DNA of 64,000 nucleotides from Serratia symbiotica (GCA_011754105.1 JAAKDF010000006.1:1-64000), one strand, 5' to 3'; numbered from the stretch's first letter, positions 32,057 through 41,938 are shown. The notes: generated by a model not told the origin, from the sequence alone. Made by a program: numbers and translations.

Positions 32057-33331
32057 ATGGCAAATAGCAACTTGATTAAACAACTGCAAGAGCGGGGCCT
32101 CGTTGCCCAGGTAACTGATGAGGATGCATTAATAGAGCGACTAGCGCAAGGGCCAATTGCTCTATATTGCGGTTTCGATCCGACTGCGGATAGCTTGCAT
32201 TTGGGCCATCTAGTTCCCCTTCTGTGCCTGAAACGTTTCCAATTGGCTGGTCATAAGCCGGTCGCATTGGTGGGTGGGGCCACCGGCCTGATCGGTGATC
32301 CCAGCTTTAAGGCAACTGAACGCAAACTAAATACCAGCGAGACGGTGAACCAGTGGGGGGAGAAAATCCGCCAGCAGGTTTCTCCGTTCCTTGATTTTAA
32401 CTGCGGCAGCAACAGCGCCATCGCCGCCAACAATTATGATTGGTTCGGCGGAATGAACGTGCTGACTTTCCTGCGCAAAATAGGCAAACATTTCTCTGTG
32501 AACCAGATGATCAACAAGGAAGCTGTCAAGCAGCGTCTGGATCGTAATGACTCTGGTATCTCCTTCACTGAATTCTCATACAACCTGATGCAGGGTTTTG
32601 ATTTCAGCGAGTTGTATCACCGCCATCAAGTAGAGTTACAGATCGGCGGTTCTGATCAATGGGGCAACATCACCTCTGGAATCGATCTGACCCGACGGAT
32701 GCATCAGAAACCCGTGTTCGGCCTGACTGTGCCGCTGATCACCAAAGCGGACGGCACCAAGTTTGGCAAAACCGAAGGTGGCGCAGTCTGGCTATCAGCG
32801 GAGAAAACCAGCCCCTACAAATTTTACCAATTTTGGATCAACACGGCAGATGCCGATGTTTACCGTTTCCTGAAGTTTTTAACCTTCCTGAATCTCGCAG
32901 ACATCAATGCGTTAGAAGAAGAAGATAAGAACAGCGACCAGGCACCGCGCGCCCAGTACGTGCTAGCTGAGGAAGCGACTGGCACGGTGCATGGTGCCGA
33001 AGGTTTAGCTGCTGCTAAGCGTATCACTCAAAGCCTATTTTCCGGTGCGTTACACGACATGACTGAGGAGGACTTTGCACAGTTAGCGCAGGACGGTATG
33101 CCAACTATCAAGCTTTCATGGGATGCTGATCTGCAACAGGCGCTGGTGAATGCTGAATTGGTGCCGTCGCGCGGCCAGGCGCGCACCATGATCGTTTCTA
33201 ATGCGGTGAGCATCAACGGCGATAAGCAATCCAGTGCTGAATACACCTTCCGCGATGCAGACCGCCTGTTTGGCCGTTACACGTTGCTGCGTCGCGGTAA
33301 AAAGAATTATTGCTTGGTGGACTGGAAATAA
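32057..33331 (+). CDS. tyrS: Tyrosyl-tRNA synthetase
   Basis: Class I synthetase, 424 residues as in E. coli when started at ATG 32057 ([21 protein letters not shown]) behind a GGAG ribosome site; the track's longer start is not homologous. Motifs: [19 protein letters not shown] (HIGH-type HLGH) and [12 protein letters not shown] (KMSKS-type). The C-terminal S4 domain ([21 protein letters not shown]) ends in [12 protein letters not shown]. Intact. Confidence 0.97.
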   Translation: MANSNLIKQLQERGLVAQVTDEDALIERLAQGPIALYCGFDPTADSLHLGHLVPLLCLKRFQLAGHKPVALVGGATGLIGDPSFKATERKLNTSETVNQWGEKIRQQVSPFLDFNCGSNSAIAANNYDWFGGMNVLTFLRKIGKHFSVNQMINKEAVKQRLDRNDSGISFTEFSYNLMQGFDFSELYHRHQVELQIGGSDQWGNITSGIDLTRRMHQKPVFGLTVPLITKADGTKFGKTEGGAVWLSAEKTSPYKFYQFWINTADADVYRFLKFLTFLNLADINALEEEDKNSDQAPRAQYVLAEEATGTVHGAEGLAAAKRITQSLFSGALHDMTEEDFAQLAQDGMPTIKLSWDADLQQALVNAELVPSRGQARTMIVSNAVSINGDKQSSAEYTFRDADRLFGRYTLLRRGKKNYCLVDWK

Positions 33332-33381
33332 TTAGAACATGAGTGTTGGCGGCCCCTTAATTTTAAGCAAGGCATGGTGAG

Positions 33382-33943
33382 ATAAAAAATATTCTTTCTA
33401 TCCAGTTACATGTAGTGTTTGGTCATGCCGGTAATAGCGCGCTGGTTTTCCCATGAGTCGCATGGGTGTTAACGTCTGGCCGCTAAACACCCTGTAATTT
33501 TCCAAATCGTTCAAGGGATCGCTGATATTGTTCAACTAAAGCACTGTAATGAGGTACTGAGTGGCTGTATGGGTTCGGAGGAACAAGTTAGCCATATTTT
33601 AGCGATTGTGCGTCAGGTCAAGCTAGTTAATCCGAACGCCTGGTATTTCTGCGAGTCTGTTCATGGGCCACCCTGAAAAGGGCTGTATCGTAGCACCGGG
33701 TGTGGCTAAGTTACACTGTGAGCAGTTGCTGCTGTGCAGCGACATTATTGCGCCAAATCTACTGTAGATGGAACTGTTGAGCCAGAAGAAGATCTGCAAT
33801 GTGAGCTAGGCGGTAAGCGCTGCTCATGCTTTGATCACCCAGAAGTGATACTGACAACTCAGCAAATGGGGGAATATGAACTGCAGGTTGTTGCCGCACA
33901 GGATATGATCGTACAACCGCGCTGTGAACTTAAAGCGATGTAA
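33382..33943 (+). pseudogene. pdxY: pdxY remnant (pyridoxal kinase)
   Basis: [71 protein letters not shown] and finally TTQQMGEYELQVVAAQD can be read in several frames, matching PdxY from start to end with a deletion of the middle and C-terminal ATP-binding part. The start codon itself reads ATA. Vitamin B6 salvage through PdxY is lost. Confidence 0.9.
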
Positions 33944-33950
33944 TTGTAAA

Positions 33951-33969
33951 CAGCCCCTGAACCGGGGCC
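33951..33969 (-). terminator. Hairpin after gstA
   Basis: GGCCCCGG...CAGGGGC on the minus strand forms a short GC stem followed by TGTTTACAATTAC. It sits 22 bases past the gstA stop. The T content is low, so this is a tentative terminator. Confidence 0.45.
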
Positions 33970-33990
33970 ATGATGTTTACTGAACACAGC

Positions 33991-34596
33991 CTACTTCAGC
34001 CCTTCGGCGTTTAATGCCGCAATGACTGCTGGCCGTGCGGCGATGCGATCAAACCAAGCAATCAGATGGGGATATTGCATGGTATTAAACTGCAAGTTCA
34101 TCGCCCAGCGCAGCACGGTAAAAAGATAGGTATCTGCCACGCTAAAATAGCTTCCTAGCAGATGGTTTTGTTTAGCCAGCACCGAGTCTAAATAGCTGAA
34201 CTGTTGCTCAAGCTTGGCTTTTGCAATGGCCTTGTAATCATATGGCGTTTTAGGATTGAACAGTGGACTGAATCCCTTGTGCAGCTCGGTAGCAATGTAA
34301 TTCAGCCATTCAATCGCATGGTAGCGCGACAGGGTGCCTACTGCTGGCATCAGATCGCGATCCGGCACGCGGTCAGCCAAATATTGTACGATAGCCACGC
34401 CCTCGGTCAGCAGGCTGCCGTCATCAAGCAGCAATGCTGGCACCTGTCCCTTAGGGTTGATGCTCAGATAATCTGCGCTGCTTTCGGTTTTCTTCTGCAC
34501 CAAATCAACTTTTTCCGCCGTAAAATCCAGGCATGCCTCACGCAATACGATATGCGCAGACAGAGAACAGGCACCCGCTTTATAGAACAGTTTCAT
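33991..34596 (-). CDS. gstA: Glutathione S-transferase, beta class
   Basis: Conjugates glutathione to electrophiles; 201 residues as in E. coli GstA when started at MKLFYKAGACSLSAHIVL (ATG 34596, AGGAGC ribosome site). The catalytic Cys10 is in GACSLS, His106 region in LHKGFSPLFN, and the N-terminal thioredoxin-fold cis-Pro in GQVPALLL. The track start at 34653 is a TTG in unrelated sequence. Convergent with the pdxY remnant, as in E. coli. Confidence 0.94.
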   Translation of the reverse strand: MKLFYKAGACSLSAHIVLREACLDFTAEKVDLVQKKTESSADYLSINPKGQVPALLLDDGSLLTEGVAIVQYLADRVPDRDLMPAVGTLSRYHAIEWLNYIATELHKGFSPLFNPKTPYDYKAIAKAKLEQQFSYLDSVLAKQNHLLGSYFSVADTYLFTVLRWAMNLQFNTMQYPHLIAWFDRIAARPAVIAALNAEGLK

Positions 34597-34744
34597 CGCT
34601 AGCTCCTCGGTAGTGATCGGTGACAGATAGGGTAAACCTTTTAATGAGTCCAAGAAATCGTTTGGTGTTCCCGGTGGCTACTTTGACGGTTACTTCTTTG
34701 TAGGTTGGTTGCAAATAGCTTAGTACATTCACGGTTTTGTTCAT
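34580..34744 (-). CDS. Small hypothetical ORF overlapping gstA start
   Basis: A 54-codon frame, MNKTVNVLSYLQPTYKEVTVKV, preceded by AAGGAT as a plausible ribosome site. Its stop TAA lies inside the first codons of gstA, so translation could be coupled. I do not recognise the family. The second half (FLGLIKRFTLSVTDHYRG) looks less protein-like and may result from a frameshift or fusion. Below the track's length limit. Confidence 0.35.
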   Translation of the reverse strand: MNKTVNVLSYLQPTYKEVTVKVATGNTKRFLGLIKRFTLSVTDHYRGASDETVL

Positions 34745-35044
34745 GATTTATCCTTATCTTCGTCTTCAAAATTTTAGCCGCTACAATCCTTTACATCGCC
34801 GCGAAGCGGTTCGGGGTGTCTTTGACACCTGAACTTTAGTATGGATTCCCATACTACCAATGATGCATTGTCATGATTTACCGCTAGACTCGTGCTCTCT
34901 AGGTAAGCTCTTTTTCAGCTGCTTTTGCATAATCATCAATCAGATGGTTAACGATGTCTATCCATTAGATCTGTGATCCTGCTTTTCTAGCTTCCTCTTC
35001 AGCTTAGCATTAATGGCCATTTTTGTTCTTTTAGTTTTTTACGG
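34745..35044. other. Non-coding gap upstream of gstA region
   Basis: About 300 bases to the next IS. A minus-strand start MAINAKLKRKLEK (from 35020) runs into a stop after 20 codons, with DIVNHLIDDYAKAAEKEL in a neighbouring frame. This may be a small gene broken by a frameshift, with no family identified. Confidence 0.4.
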
Positions 35045-35822
35045 GGCGTTGTTGAATCAATCTAATTTGGAATAAAGAGTTCCCTGAATGGGTATATTTC
35101 AGGCAACGCGTACACTTTCTGGCATACCGACTAGCGTCATCTTGTTTAATGCACAGATCATAGCCGTAGCCTCTGCTACTTGCTCATCATAATCTTGTAG
35201 CGACAGGTAATCACCAAATAGCTGTTTTACTCTGTACATCGCTGTTTCGGCTATCGAACGTCGGTGGTAGTATGTCATGCTTTTCCAGTGTATGTTATTT
35301 TCGGTAACGCGTTGGTTTGCCGCCGCTTGATTTCGGACTGTATAGTCTGCCGACGAATAACGGGCTCCGCTTCAGGGCAGTAATTCGATAACGAGGTGCG
35401 CAATTTTACCCCGAGTTGGGGGTTTAAACGGGACACTGACGAACTTTAACCGCTTACTGATGCAGGTGTGTTCCGGGCAGTTCAGAGGCATTTTCATCAG
35501 TGTGAAAATGTAGTTGACAAATACCTGGAGCGCGAGAAGTGTCAGGCGGAAAATCCGTTTTAGCACCAATACGCTGGTCATTGTCATATCGTAATAATGT
35601 TGTGGGCGACTAAGCAGAGAAGGTTTTGCCTCTCACTACCAGGCGTGAAGTGCCGTTTTATCCACCCAGAAAGTGAGTGAACCCCGAGTGGTAAGGGCCT
35701 TGTTATAAGCCTTTCAGTTGATGATCTTGAACTTTTGCTTGCCTACGCAATGTCGCTATTTTGACAGAAGGAGAATGATCTGATCCTCGTGCCGGCTAAA
35801 TGTTCGATTTATTCAACAACGC
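35045..35822 (-). mobile_element. IS903-like element, both ends present, interior deleted
   Basis: Both terminal repeats are recognisable (GTTGTTGAATCAATC at the left, ATTTATTCAACAACGCC at the right). The length is 778 bp against about 1050 bp for IS903-type elements. The N-terminal part (TMTSVLVLKRIFRLTLLALQ) and the C-terminal part (AETAMYRVKQLFGDYLSLQDYDEQVAEA on the minus strand) flank a deletion that removed the DDE core. Not able to transpose on its own. Confidence 0.9.
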
Positions 35823-36115
35823 CACAGTACATATAAATTGGTTCTTTTTCAATTCTCGCTGAACTTATCGGGCATAAATAGGGCATAGAAATAGATATAT
35901 TGGGTACTTTTGAGTAGAGGTAACATTTTTAAGAAGATAAAAACTTCATAAAAACATAGGATAAACAGTCTTGTTCAAGGTTGGTGAGTTGATGAAAAGA
36001 GGCGCACTACGGAGTATAAACGTAGTGCGCACGATTACTAGTTTTGTCGGTAGTTTTACTATGGTAAAATTGCAGTCATAAAAAAACCGAAAAGTGTTAG
36101 TTTATCTAAGAATTT
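35823..36115. other. Non-coding gap downstream of the tRNA-Pro remnant
   Basis: AT-rich, with a 10-bp inverted pair (CACTACGGAGTATAAACGTAGTGCG near 36006-36030) but no T-run. No gene is legible. E. coli carries narP and yejO beyond proL; neither is seen. Confidence 0.45.
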
Positions 36116-36192
36116 TTGTCGGCATAAGAGGATTCATACTTCTGACCCCCATCACCTCATGATGATGCGCTAACAGGCGGCGCTATCTTCCG
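36116..36192 (-). pseudogene. proL: Degenerate tRNA-Pro (proL-type, ancestral anticodon GGG)
   Basis: On the minus strand 74 bases align without gaps to E. coli proL (about 60 identities by eye), just downstream of yejM as in E. coli. D-arm GCGC/GCGC is intact and the anticodon stem TCATC/GATGG pairs fully, but the anticodon loop reads AT-GAG-GT (GAG instead of GGG). The T-loop is TATGAAT instead of TTCAAAT, and the acceptor stem has A-G and G-A mismatches at 4-69 and 6-67. No CCA is encoded. Most likely a pseudogene. Confidence 0.8.
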
Positions 36193-36270
36193 CCGCTGCG
36201 GAAGATAATACTACCTATTCTTGATGCTAATGCAAATACTTAGTTGTCCGATTGCTTATGTTCTAAGCAG

Positions 36271-38049
36271 TTAGTTGGCAATAAAGCGTTTTATATCGGT
36301 TAGCACCTGAAATATCAGGGTAGGCTGCAGTTTCTCGTCTTTTATCTCTTTTTCGTCTTTATCATAGGCACAGTAAATTCCATTGTTGTCAAGCGTCAAC
36401 GTTTGCGTTGGCGTGGTGATCACCAGTCGGTTGCTATCGCCGGTGGCGATCCAGTTGTTCTTGCGCTGGGCAGTAAACAGGTCTTCACCCTGCGAGTAAT
36501 CCTTTGGCGTAGTTTTCACATGCAGCAGACGTTGCATCAGCGTGCGCATCACATCGTTATGTCCGGTCAACTTACTGATGGTTTGCGCTGGAGTTCCCGG
36601 CCAATGTACCACCAGTGGTACATGCAACTGAGGTTTACTAAAGCCGCTACCCCATGGCTCTTTGCCAGTATTGTTGAATTCAATGCCGTGCTCAGCTGTG
36701 ATCACCACCACGGTTTTATTTAGCAGGCCACGTTGCTTTAATATACCCAGCACCTGAGCGATCTGTTTATCCACGTCCTGTACTCCGTTACGGTAACACT
36801 GAATAATATCGGTCGATGCTGGCGTTCTTCCCCTGGCTGCTAGCGCGGTACCGCTGAAATTGAGATAGGAGAACCACGGTTCTTCTTTATTTCCCTGATC
36901 CACTAACCAGCATTGCCATTGCTGCGTGGTGATTTCATCGCGTTGCTTGGTTGGCGCTGGCAGGGAGAAGTCTGTAAGCAGGGCCTGCCGATACAGGTGA
37001 GAAGTAAAGCCGTCGGAGGAGAACAAGCCGAATCTATACCCTTGTTCACTGAGCGCATTCACTAGCGCTGAGGGTTTGCAAGAGGCAAGAATGTTGTCTA
37101 AATAGGTTGAAGAAATACCGTAGAATAAGCCAAACAAACCAGTATTGGCATAATTGCCTGAACTGTAATGATTGCTGAAGCGGACATTTTCCTGCATAAA
37201 ATGAGCCAGAGAAGGCATATGCTGTACCATATCCTGAGGGCGCAGACTGTTTACCACAATCATCAGTAAGTTATAACCGCTGCCTTTATCGCTGTAGCTA
37301 AGATCGCTAAGCGGATATTCTACTGCTACGGCTTCAGGATTGCCTTGCTGCATCAGACGGCGATCATATTCTTGTTGATCAAGCAGGCCGTGCTTCTCAA
37401 GAAATTTACGCGCAGTCATCGGGTACGCCAGCGGCAGGTTGGCGCGTTGCATAGTGATCGGGCGATAGAAGTTAGCATCAGCCCAGATGTAAATTAAATG
37501 CGAAGTGAAAAAAGCGCAGATAAATAGCATCGCCAGCGGCTTGCCGAAATACTGGCGGTTCAGGTTGCGTAACTTCTGCCAACTCCAGATGACGAACAGC
37601 ATCTCCACCAGAAAGATGATTGGCACATAGATAAACATCAGTTGCCAGTCGCGATCCAGTTCGCTTTGGTCTGAGTTAACCACCAGTGCCCACACTACCG
37701 GGTTTAGGTGCAGGTGAAAATGGGAGAACAGTTCACTATCGACCAATAGCAGTGTCAGCCCTACAGTAGCAAGCACGGCGGAAATAAAGCGCAACAGCCG
37801 TTGCGACATCACCACGAAGGTGAGCGGGAAAATCACCAGCAGATAGCCAGTGAACACGACAAAGCTAAAGTGCCCCAATAGACTGATCAGAGCATATATC
37901 CGGCCTAGCAGCGAAGACGGCCAGTCAGTTAGAAACTGGTAACGGCTTCCCAACCCAAGGACCAGTAGGATATTAAATAAGGTGAACCAGTGCCCCCAGC
38001 TAATCATCTGGGAGACTTTTTCACTATAATGCTGGCGGTTTGTTACCAT
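36271..38049 (-). CDS. yejM: Inner-membrane LPS regulator YejM/PbgA/LapC
   Basis: Controls LpxC turnover through LapB and binds lipid A/cardiolipin. 592 residues (E. coli 586): five TM helices in about 1-190, then a linker and a periplasmic sulfatase-like domain. The catalytic-nucleophile region of true sulfatases is absent ([12 protein letters not shown]), in line with the family's non-enzymatic role; [17 protein letters not shown] is the conserved SSGN segment. The C-terminus [12 protein letters not shown] is complete. Its start lies inside the frameshifted yejL. Confidence 0.95.
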   Translation of the reverse strand: MVTNRQHYSEKVSQMISWGHWFTLFNILLVLGLGSRYQFLTDWPSSLLGRIYALISLLGHFSFVVFTGYLLVIFPLTFVVMSQRLLRFISAVLATVGLTLLLVDSELFSHFHLHLNPVVWALVVNSDQSELDRDWQLMFIYVPIIFLVEMLFVIWSWQKLRNLNRQYFGKPLAMLFICAFFTSHLIYIWADANFYRPITMQRANLPLAYPMTARKFLEKHGLLDQQEYDRRLMQQGNPEAVAVEYPLSDLSYSDKGSGYNLLMIVVNSLRPQDMVQHMPSLAHFMQENVRFSNHYSSGNYANTGLFGLFYGISSTYLDNILASCKPSALVNALSEQGYRFGLFSSDGFTSHLYRQALLTDFSLPAPTKQRDEITTQQWQCWLVDQGNKEEPWFSYLNFSGTALAARGRTPASTDIIQCYRNGVQDVDKQIAQVLGILKQRGLLNKTVVVITAEHGIEFNNTGKEPWGSGFSKPQLHVPLVVHWPGTPAQTISKLTGHNDVMRTLMQRLLHVKTTPKDYSQGEDLFTAQRKNNWIATGDSNRLVITTPTQTLTLDNNGIYCAYDKDEKEIKDEKLQPTLIFQVLTDIKRFIAN

Positions 38050-38291
38050 AAATAGGTCTTAATGCGTTTTATCTTCATCTTCACGAATAGAAGCTTGCAG
38101 GGCTTCAATAAATGATCTTGCCAGGGTTTCCGCTGTGCGGGTGCAACGCTGGTATTGATCAGATTAGTCACCATGTTGCCCAGTATAATCAGAGAAAAAT
38201 AGGTGGGTATACGGTGTTCTTCTAGAACATTAATCAACTTATAGAGCGGTTTTTCAACGCGTTCGTTACTGTAATAAGATGCTTGTGTCAT
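38043..38291 (-). pseudogene. yejL: yejL with a one-base frameshift (DUF1414)
   Basis: [26 protein letters not shown] and [24 protein letters not shown] match E. coli YejL to residue 55. The frame then departs, because GGAAACCC lacks one base. Adding it back gives [22 protein letters not shown] and a stop at 38059, the family C-terminus and a 77-residue protein. As it stands an 82-residue hybrid overlaps yejM by 7 bp. The function of the family is unknown. Recent lesion, or rescued by slippage. Confidence 0.88.
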
Positions 38292-38585
38292 AGTAACGAG
38301 ATGATTGTGTCATAACACTGTGCTTAGTAACCTTTATCTTAGTAACCTGATATGTGGGACATCTTACCGTATGGGGTCGTGATTTTCCGCTCTTTTATCC
38401 ATCCCCTTTTTCTTTCAAATCGCATGGATAATCTATAACTGTGGCGTTGCCTTAGAGACTATCCCAAATGGTAAATAAAATCGCCTAATGGGATTAGTTT
38501 CTAAGCAGTATCTCGGCATTGCAGGTAAGCGCTTCTGGTGGTTATTTGAGCGCGACGCAAGGTGCAAGACGTGAGGTTTTGGTAG
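38292..38585. repeat. Gap with a dispersed-repeat core copy
   Basis: At about 38460-38500 CAAATGGTAAATAAAATCGCCTAATGGGAT is the reverse complement of the ATTAGGCTATTTTATTTGCCATTT core found at 15.93 and 63.8 kb. The remainder up to the IS holds no recognisable gene; yejK, which flanks yejL in E. coli, is absent. Confidence 0.6.
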
Positions 38586-39411
38586 GGCTTTGTTGAATAA
38601 ATCGGATTTGGAATAAAGAGTCCCCTGAATGGGCATCTTTCAGGTACCGCGTACAGTTTATGGCATACCGGTGATCGTCATCTTGTTTAATGCACATATA
38701 ATGGACATAGCCTCTGCAACTTGCTCATCATAATCTCGCAGCTACAGGTGACTACCAAATTAGCTGTTTTACTCTGTACATCGCTGTTTAGACTATCGAA
38801 CATCGTTGGTAGCCTATCATACTTTTCCACCGTGTGTTGTCTCCGATAAAAGCGCTGGTTTGCCACCGCTTGATTTCGGTCTGTATATACTGCCGACCAA
38901 AGATTTGCAGTTTCCCCTGACCGTGTTTTTTTACCTTTCACTGCCATTCAGCTAAGATATTAAGCCCGGTAGAGTCGATAACTAGGTGCGCAATTTCACC
39001 CGGCGTTGGTTTTTAAACAGGACATTGACGGATTTCGCCCGCTTACTAATTCAGGTTTAGTCCTGGCAGTTCAACGGCACTTTTATCAGTGTGAAAATAG
39101 AGTCGATGAAGCCCTGTAGGGCGCGGAGTGTCAAGCCGAAAATCCGTTTCAGCATCAATACGCTGGTCATTGCCATATCGGAATAATGTTGTGGACGACC
39201 ACGCAGAGAAGGTTTTGCCTCGCAGTACCAGGCATGAAGTGCCGGTTTATCCACCCCGAGAGTGAGTGAACCCCGAGTGATAATGGCGTTGTTGTAAGCC
39301 TTCCAGTTGGTGATCTTAAAATTTTGCTTGGCCACGGAATGTCACTATGCTGACAGCAGAAGAGTGATCTGATCCTCGTACCGGCCAAATGTTCTATTTA
39401 TTCAACAACCC
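38586..39411 (-). mobile_element. IS903-like element, interior deleted
   Basis: Left end GGCTTTGTTGAATAAATC is a perfect IS903 18-bp repeat; the right end ATTTATTCAACAACCCC carries a short change. About 826 bp remain. The minus-strand transposase start MAKQNFKITNWKAYNNAIITRGSLTLGVDKPALHAWYCEAKPSLRGRPQHYSDMAMTS-type sequence is the best preserved in the window, but the central DDE part is lost. Inserted beyond the arnF end. Confidence 0.92.
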
Positions 39412-39514
39412 CTGCTACACGAGAAAAAAAGCAAATTTTGCAAAGGAAATAATAGGCTGTCTTCCATATATACAGCAGCAGCGCTCACAGTCAATTGCCG
39501 GTAATCATGCCCGA

Positions 39515-39919
39515 TTAGCCTTTGCCCTGTTTAGATGCTTTAGCAATAGCATTGCTACTAATCAACCATACGCCAAACAGAATTAACAGCACCCCAAAAG
39601 ATTTCAGCACATTTGAGGATTCGTTAAACCACGGTAACATCACCGCCGCCAAATAAACCAGCCCGTAACTGAGGCTCAGTAAAGGATAAGCACAGCTAAG
39701 TGAAAGATTACGCAACGCAAAGAACCAGCACAGCATCGATAGCGCATAACCAAAGGTACCGCCACTTACCACTAATAGCGGTAACTCGTACTCATTTAGC
39801 AACGCTGGTGTGAGGCTGGCAAAGGAGAGTAGTGGAATTTGTGCTATGGCCCACTTCATCAACAACTGCGCCAGTGTCACCAGCAGCACGCTGGCGGCTA
39901 CCCATAAATATCCCCTTAT
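39515..39919 (-). CDS. arnF: ArnF, undecaprenyl-phosphate-L-Ara4N flippase subunit, start codon lost
   Basis: EamA/SMR-like protein with four hydrophobic segments; with ArnE it moves L-Ara4N-undecaprenyl phosphate across the inner membrane. Homology begins RGYLWVAASVLLVTLAQLLMKWA, whose first codon at 39919 reads ATA where ATG is expected. The next in-frame possible start is GTG 39889, which removes ten residues of TM1. A perfect 14-bp tandem duplication (39906-39933) lies at this point. From 39889 on, the 124 residues are uninterrupted. Translation may be reduced or depend on ATA. Confidence 0.8.
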   Translation of the reverse strand: MRGYLWVAASVLLVTLAQLLMKWAIAQIPLLSFASLTPALLNEYELPLLVVSGGTFGYALSMLCWFFALRNLSLSCAYPLLSLSYGLVYLAAVMLPWFNESSNVLKSFGVLLILFGVWLISSNAIAKASKQGKG

Positions 39920-39933
39920 AAATATCCCCTTAT
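39906..39933. repeat. 14-bp perfect tandem duplication at the arnE/arnF junction
   Basis: AAATATCCCCTTAT occurs twice with no spacer. On the coding strand each copy reads ATAAGGGGATATTT and carries the ribosome site AAGGGGA. One copy covers the arnE stop; the second covers the place of the arnF start. It looks like a recent replication-slippage event. Confidence 0.95.
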
Positions 39934-40277
39934 AATGGGTGTACGCTCATCAGTAAGATCCCCAGCATAATCGAGACTACGCCACACCAGTGGCGTACAG
40001 TGATAGCTTCATCAAACAACCAGCTTGCTGCCAGTGTCACCAGCACCAGGTTAAGACTGAGCAGTGGGTAAGCTAGGCTGATCGGCAGGTGCTGCAACAC
40101 CTTAAGCCATACCACTATGCCTAACACCAGCAGTAATACTGCCAATGTCAGCCAACACAGCGTCTTCTTCAGCCGCACCTCGGCAGGTAGTTGCCAGCAG
40201 TGCACCGCCTGTTTCTGACATAGTTGCCCACCACAAGTTAGCAAGCTAACCACTATCACTAACAGAAAACCAATCAT
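39930..40277 (-). CDS. arnE: ArnE, undecaprenyl-phosphate-L-Ara4N flippase subunit
   Basis: 115 residues from [24 protein letters not shown] (ATG 40277, overlapping the arnT stop as ATGA). Four hydrophobic segments and the conserved [21 protein letters not shown] fit ArnE (E. coli 111). The track start six codons upstream is less likely. Ends LLMSVHPL with TAA at 39930, adjoining the duplicated arnF start region. Confidence 0.93.
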   Translation of the reverse strand: MIGFLLVIVVSLLTCGGQLCQKQAVHCWQLPAEVRLKKTLCWLTLAVLLLVLGIVVWLKVLQHLPISLAYPLLSLNLVLVTLAASWLFDEAITVRHWCGVVSIMLGILLMSVHPL

Positions 40278-41938
40278 AGCTGCTGTTTGTACCAAACTAA
40301 CGCCAGGCGATTCATTACCTGAACCTTATCGGCTGCAGGTAGGCGCTGTTGTTCAAGACTTTCTCCGCGTGAAAACTGCAAAACCAACGACACATTTCCC
40401 TGTTTACGAGCCTGTAACAACCACTCTGGGAAGCTGGCATAGCTGATAAAACGATCTTTGGCATCTGGGTATTCCAAGCCGTTGATGACCTCCCCTTTGT
40501 GGCTGAACATCAGTACGTCGCTGCGCTTTAGTTCCCATGCCAAGCCAGCTGCTTGACCCACGCTATCGGTCAGCACGTATTGGCTGTGTTCCAGCTCTGC
40601 CCTGTTAGCGCGAATAAAACTCTGCGGTAACTTAAAATCGGCCACCTGTTGCGGAATAGCGTAACTGATAAGCAGACACAGTAACAGCGGGCAAGCCGCT
40701 GCCCAGCACCACCGCTGAACTTTGTCGCTTGCGGAAACAATCGCGAACAGCAGCCAGCCGCCAAAAGCGACAATGCCAATCATACCTTTCTGCAATTCTT
40801 GAGAAGTAAACAACTGCACCTTAGGAAACAGGCCAAAGCCCAGCAGCAGCACTACTATGCCAATCAGACCAAACAGCCCATTCAACAGTGCGTTGATCTT
40901 GAATACTTTTCTGCGCAGCGCCTTGGCAGCATCCTCCGCATAAGCAGCCATCAATAGTGCCAACGGTGCCATGCATGGCAGAATGTAGGTCGGTAGCTTG
41001 CCATTGGCAACGCTGAAGAAGATCAGGGGCATCATTACCCAACTGAGCAGGAAGAACAGTTCTGGTCGCTGCTCCCGTTCGCGCCAACCTTTGAGTAACG
41101 CTCCAGGCAGCAATGCCAGCCACGGCAACACCACCGCCATTAAAATCGGCAAATAATACCAGAACGGTGCTTTGTGTTGAGCATTATCCTCAGCGAAGCG
41201 CTGGATATGTTCTACCCAAAAGAAATAATTCCAGAAATCTGGCTCTCGCTTGGCGATAGCTAGCGCCCAAGGTAGGCTGAATAATAGCGCCACCAAGATC
41301 GCCACCGGCCCAAAGAGCAACAGATCTTTGATGCGCCGCTGTTGGATCACTACCGGGATAACCGCAATCACTGGCACTGCCAGTGCTAGGAATCCTTTGG
41401 TCATAAAGCCCATACCGCAGGCTAACCCAAGCAAAGCGTAGCCGCCTAGCTTACATTTGGCTGAGGTTGCTTTCAACGTCAGATAATAACTGACCATCGC
41501 CGCCGTTAGCCACAAGGCAATCATGGGATCGAGCACGCTGTAGGTGCCGATGCTAAATACCAACACCATCGATAAGAAAATTAATACTGATATGTAAGCG
41601 AGATGCGTATTGCGCCACATAAGCTTCGCAAGAGCAAATATTAATAGGGCTGTTATTCCGGTACTAAATACTGAAGCGAAACGCACCGCAAAATTATTGT
41701 CGCCGAATAGCCATTGGCTCATGTTATTGAACCAATATCCAGCTACCGGCTTTTCAAAATAGCGCAACCCCAACAAGTGCGGTACCACCCAATCACCACG
41801 TTGCAGCATTTCACGGCTGATTTCGGCATAGCGGGTTTCATCAGGCTGCCACAATAGACGGTCCTTTAGCGGAATTAAATAAGCTAGAGTAAAAAAAACG
41901 GCCAGCAATGTTGCCCATTTTCCTTTTAGCAACTTCAT
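40274..41938 (-). CDS. arnT: ArnT, L-Ara4N lipid A transferase
   Basis: Transfers L-Ara4N from undecaprenyl phosphate to lipid A phosphates on the periplasmic face, lowering affinity for polymyxin and cationic peptides. 554 residues from [16 protein letters not shown] (ATG overlapping the arnD stop). GT83/PMT-type fold: about a dozen TM helices, with [16 protein letters not shown] in the first periplasmic loop and the [10 protein letters not shown] segment. The C-terminal periplasmic domain runs to [15 protein letters not shown]. Intact. Confidence 0.95.
   Translation of the reverse strand: MKLLKGKWATLLAVFFTLAYLIPLKDRLLWQPDETRYAEISREMLQRGDWVVPHLLGLRYFEKPVAGYWFNNMSQWLFGDNNFAVRFASVFSTGITALLIFALAKLMWRNTHLAYISVLIFLSMVLVFSIGTYSVLDPMIALWLTAAMVSYYLTLKATSAKCKLGGYALLGLACGMGFMTKGFLALAVPVIAVIPVVIQQRRIKDLLLFGPVAILVALLFSLPWALAIAKREPDFWNYFFWVEHIQRFAEDNAQHKAPFWYYLPILMAVVLPWLALLPGALLKGWREREQRPELFFLLSWVMMPLIFFSVANGKLPTYILPCMAPLALLMAAYAEDAAKALRRKVFKINALLNGLFGLIGIVVLLLGFGLFPKVQLFTSQELQKGMIGIVAFGGWLLFAIVSASDKVQRWCWAAACPLLLCLLISYAIPQQVADFKLPQSFIRANRAELEHSQYVLTDSVGQAAGLAWELKRSDVLMFSHKGEVINGLEYPDAKDRFISYASFPEWLLQARKQGNVSLVLQFSRGESLEQQRLPAADKVQVMNRLALVWYKQQL

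Noticed and set aside
36184-36210. Hairpin TATCTTCCGC/GCGGAAGATA as a terminator
   Set aside because: No T-run follows; one arm is the 5' end of the tRNA-Pro remnant.
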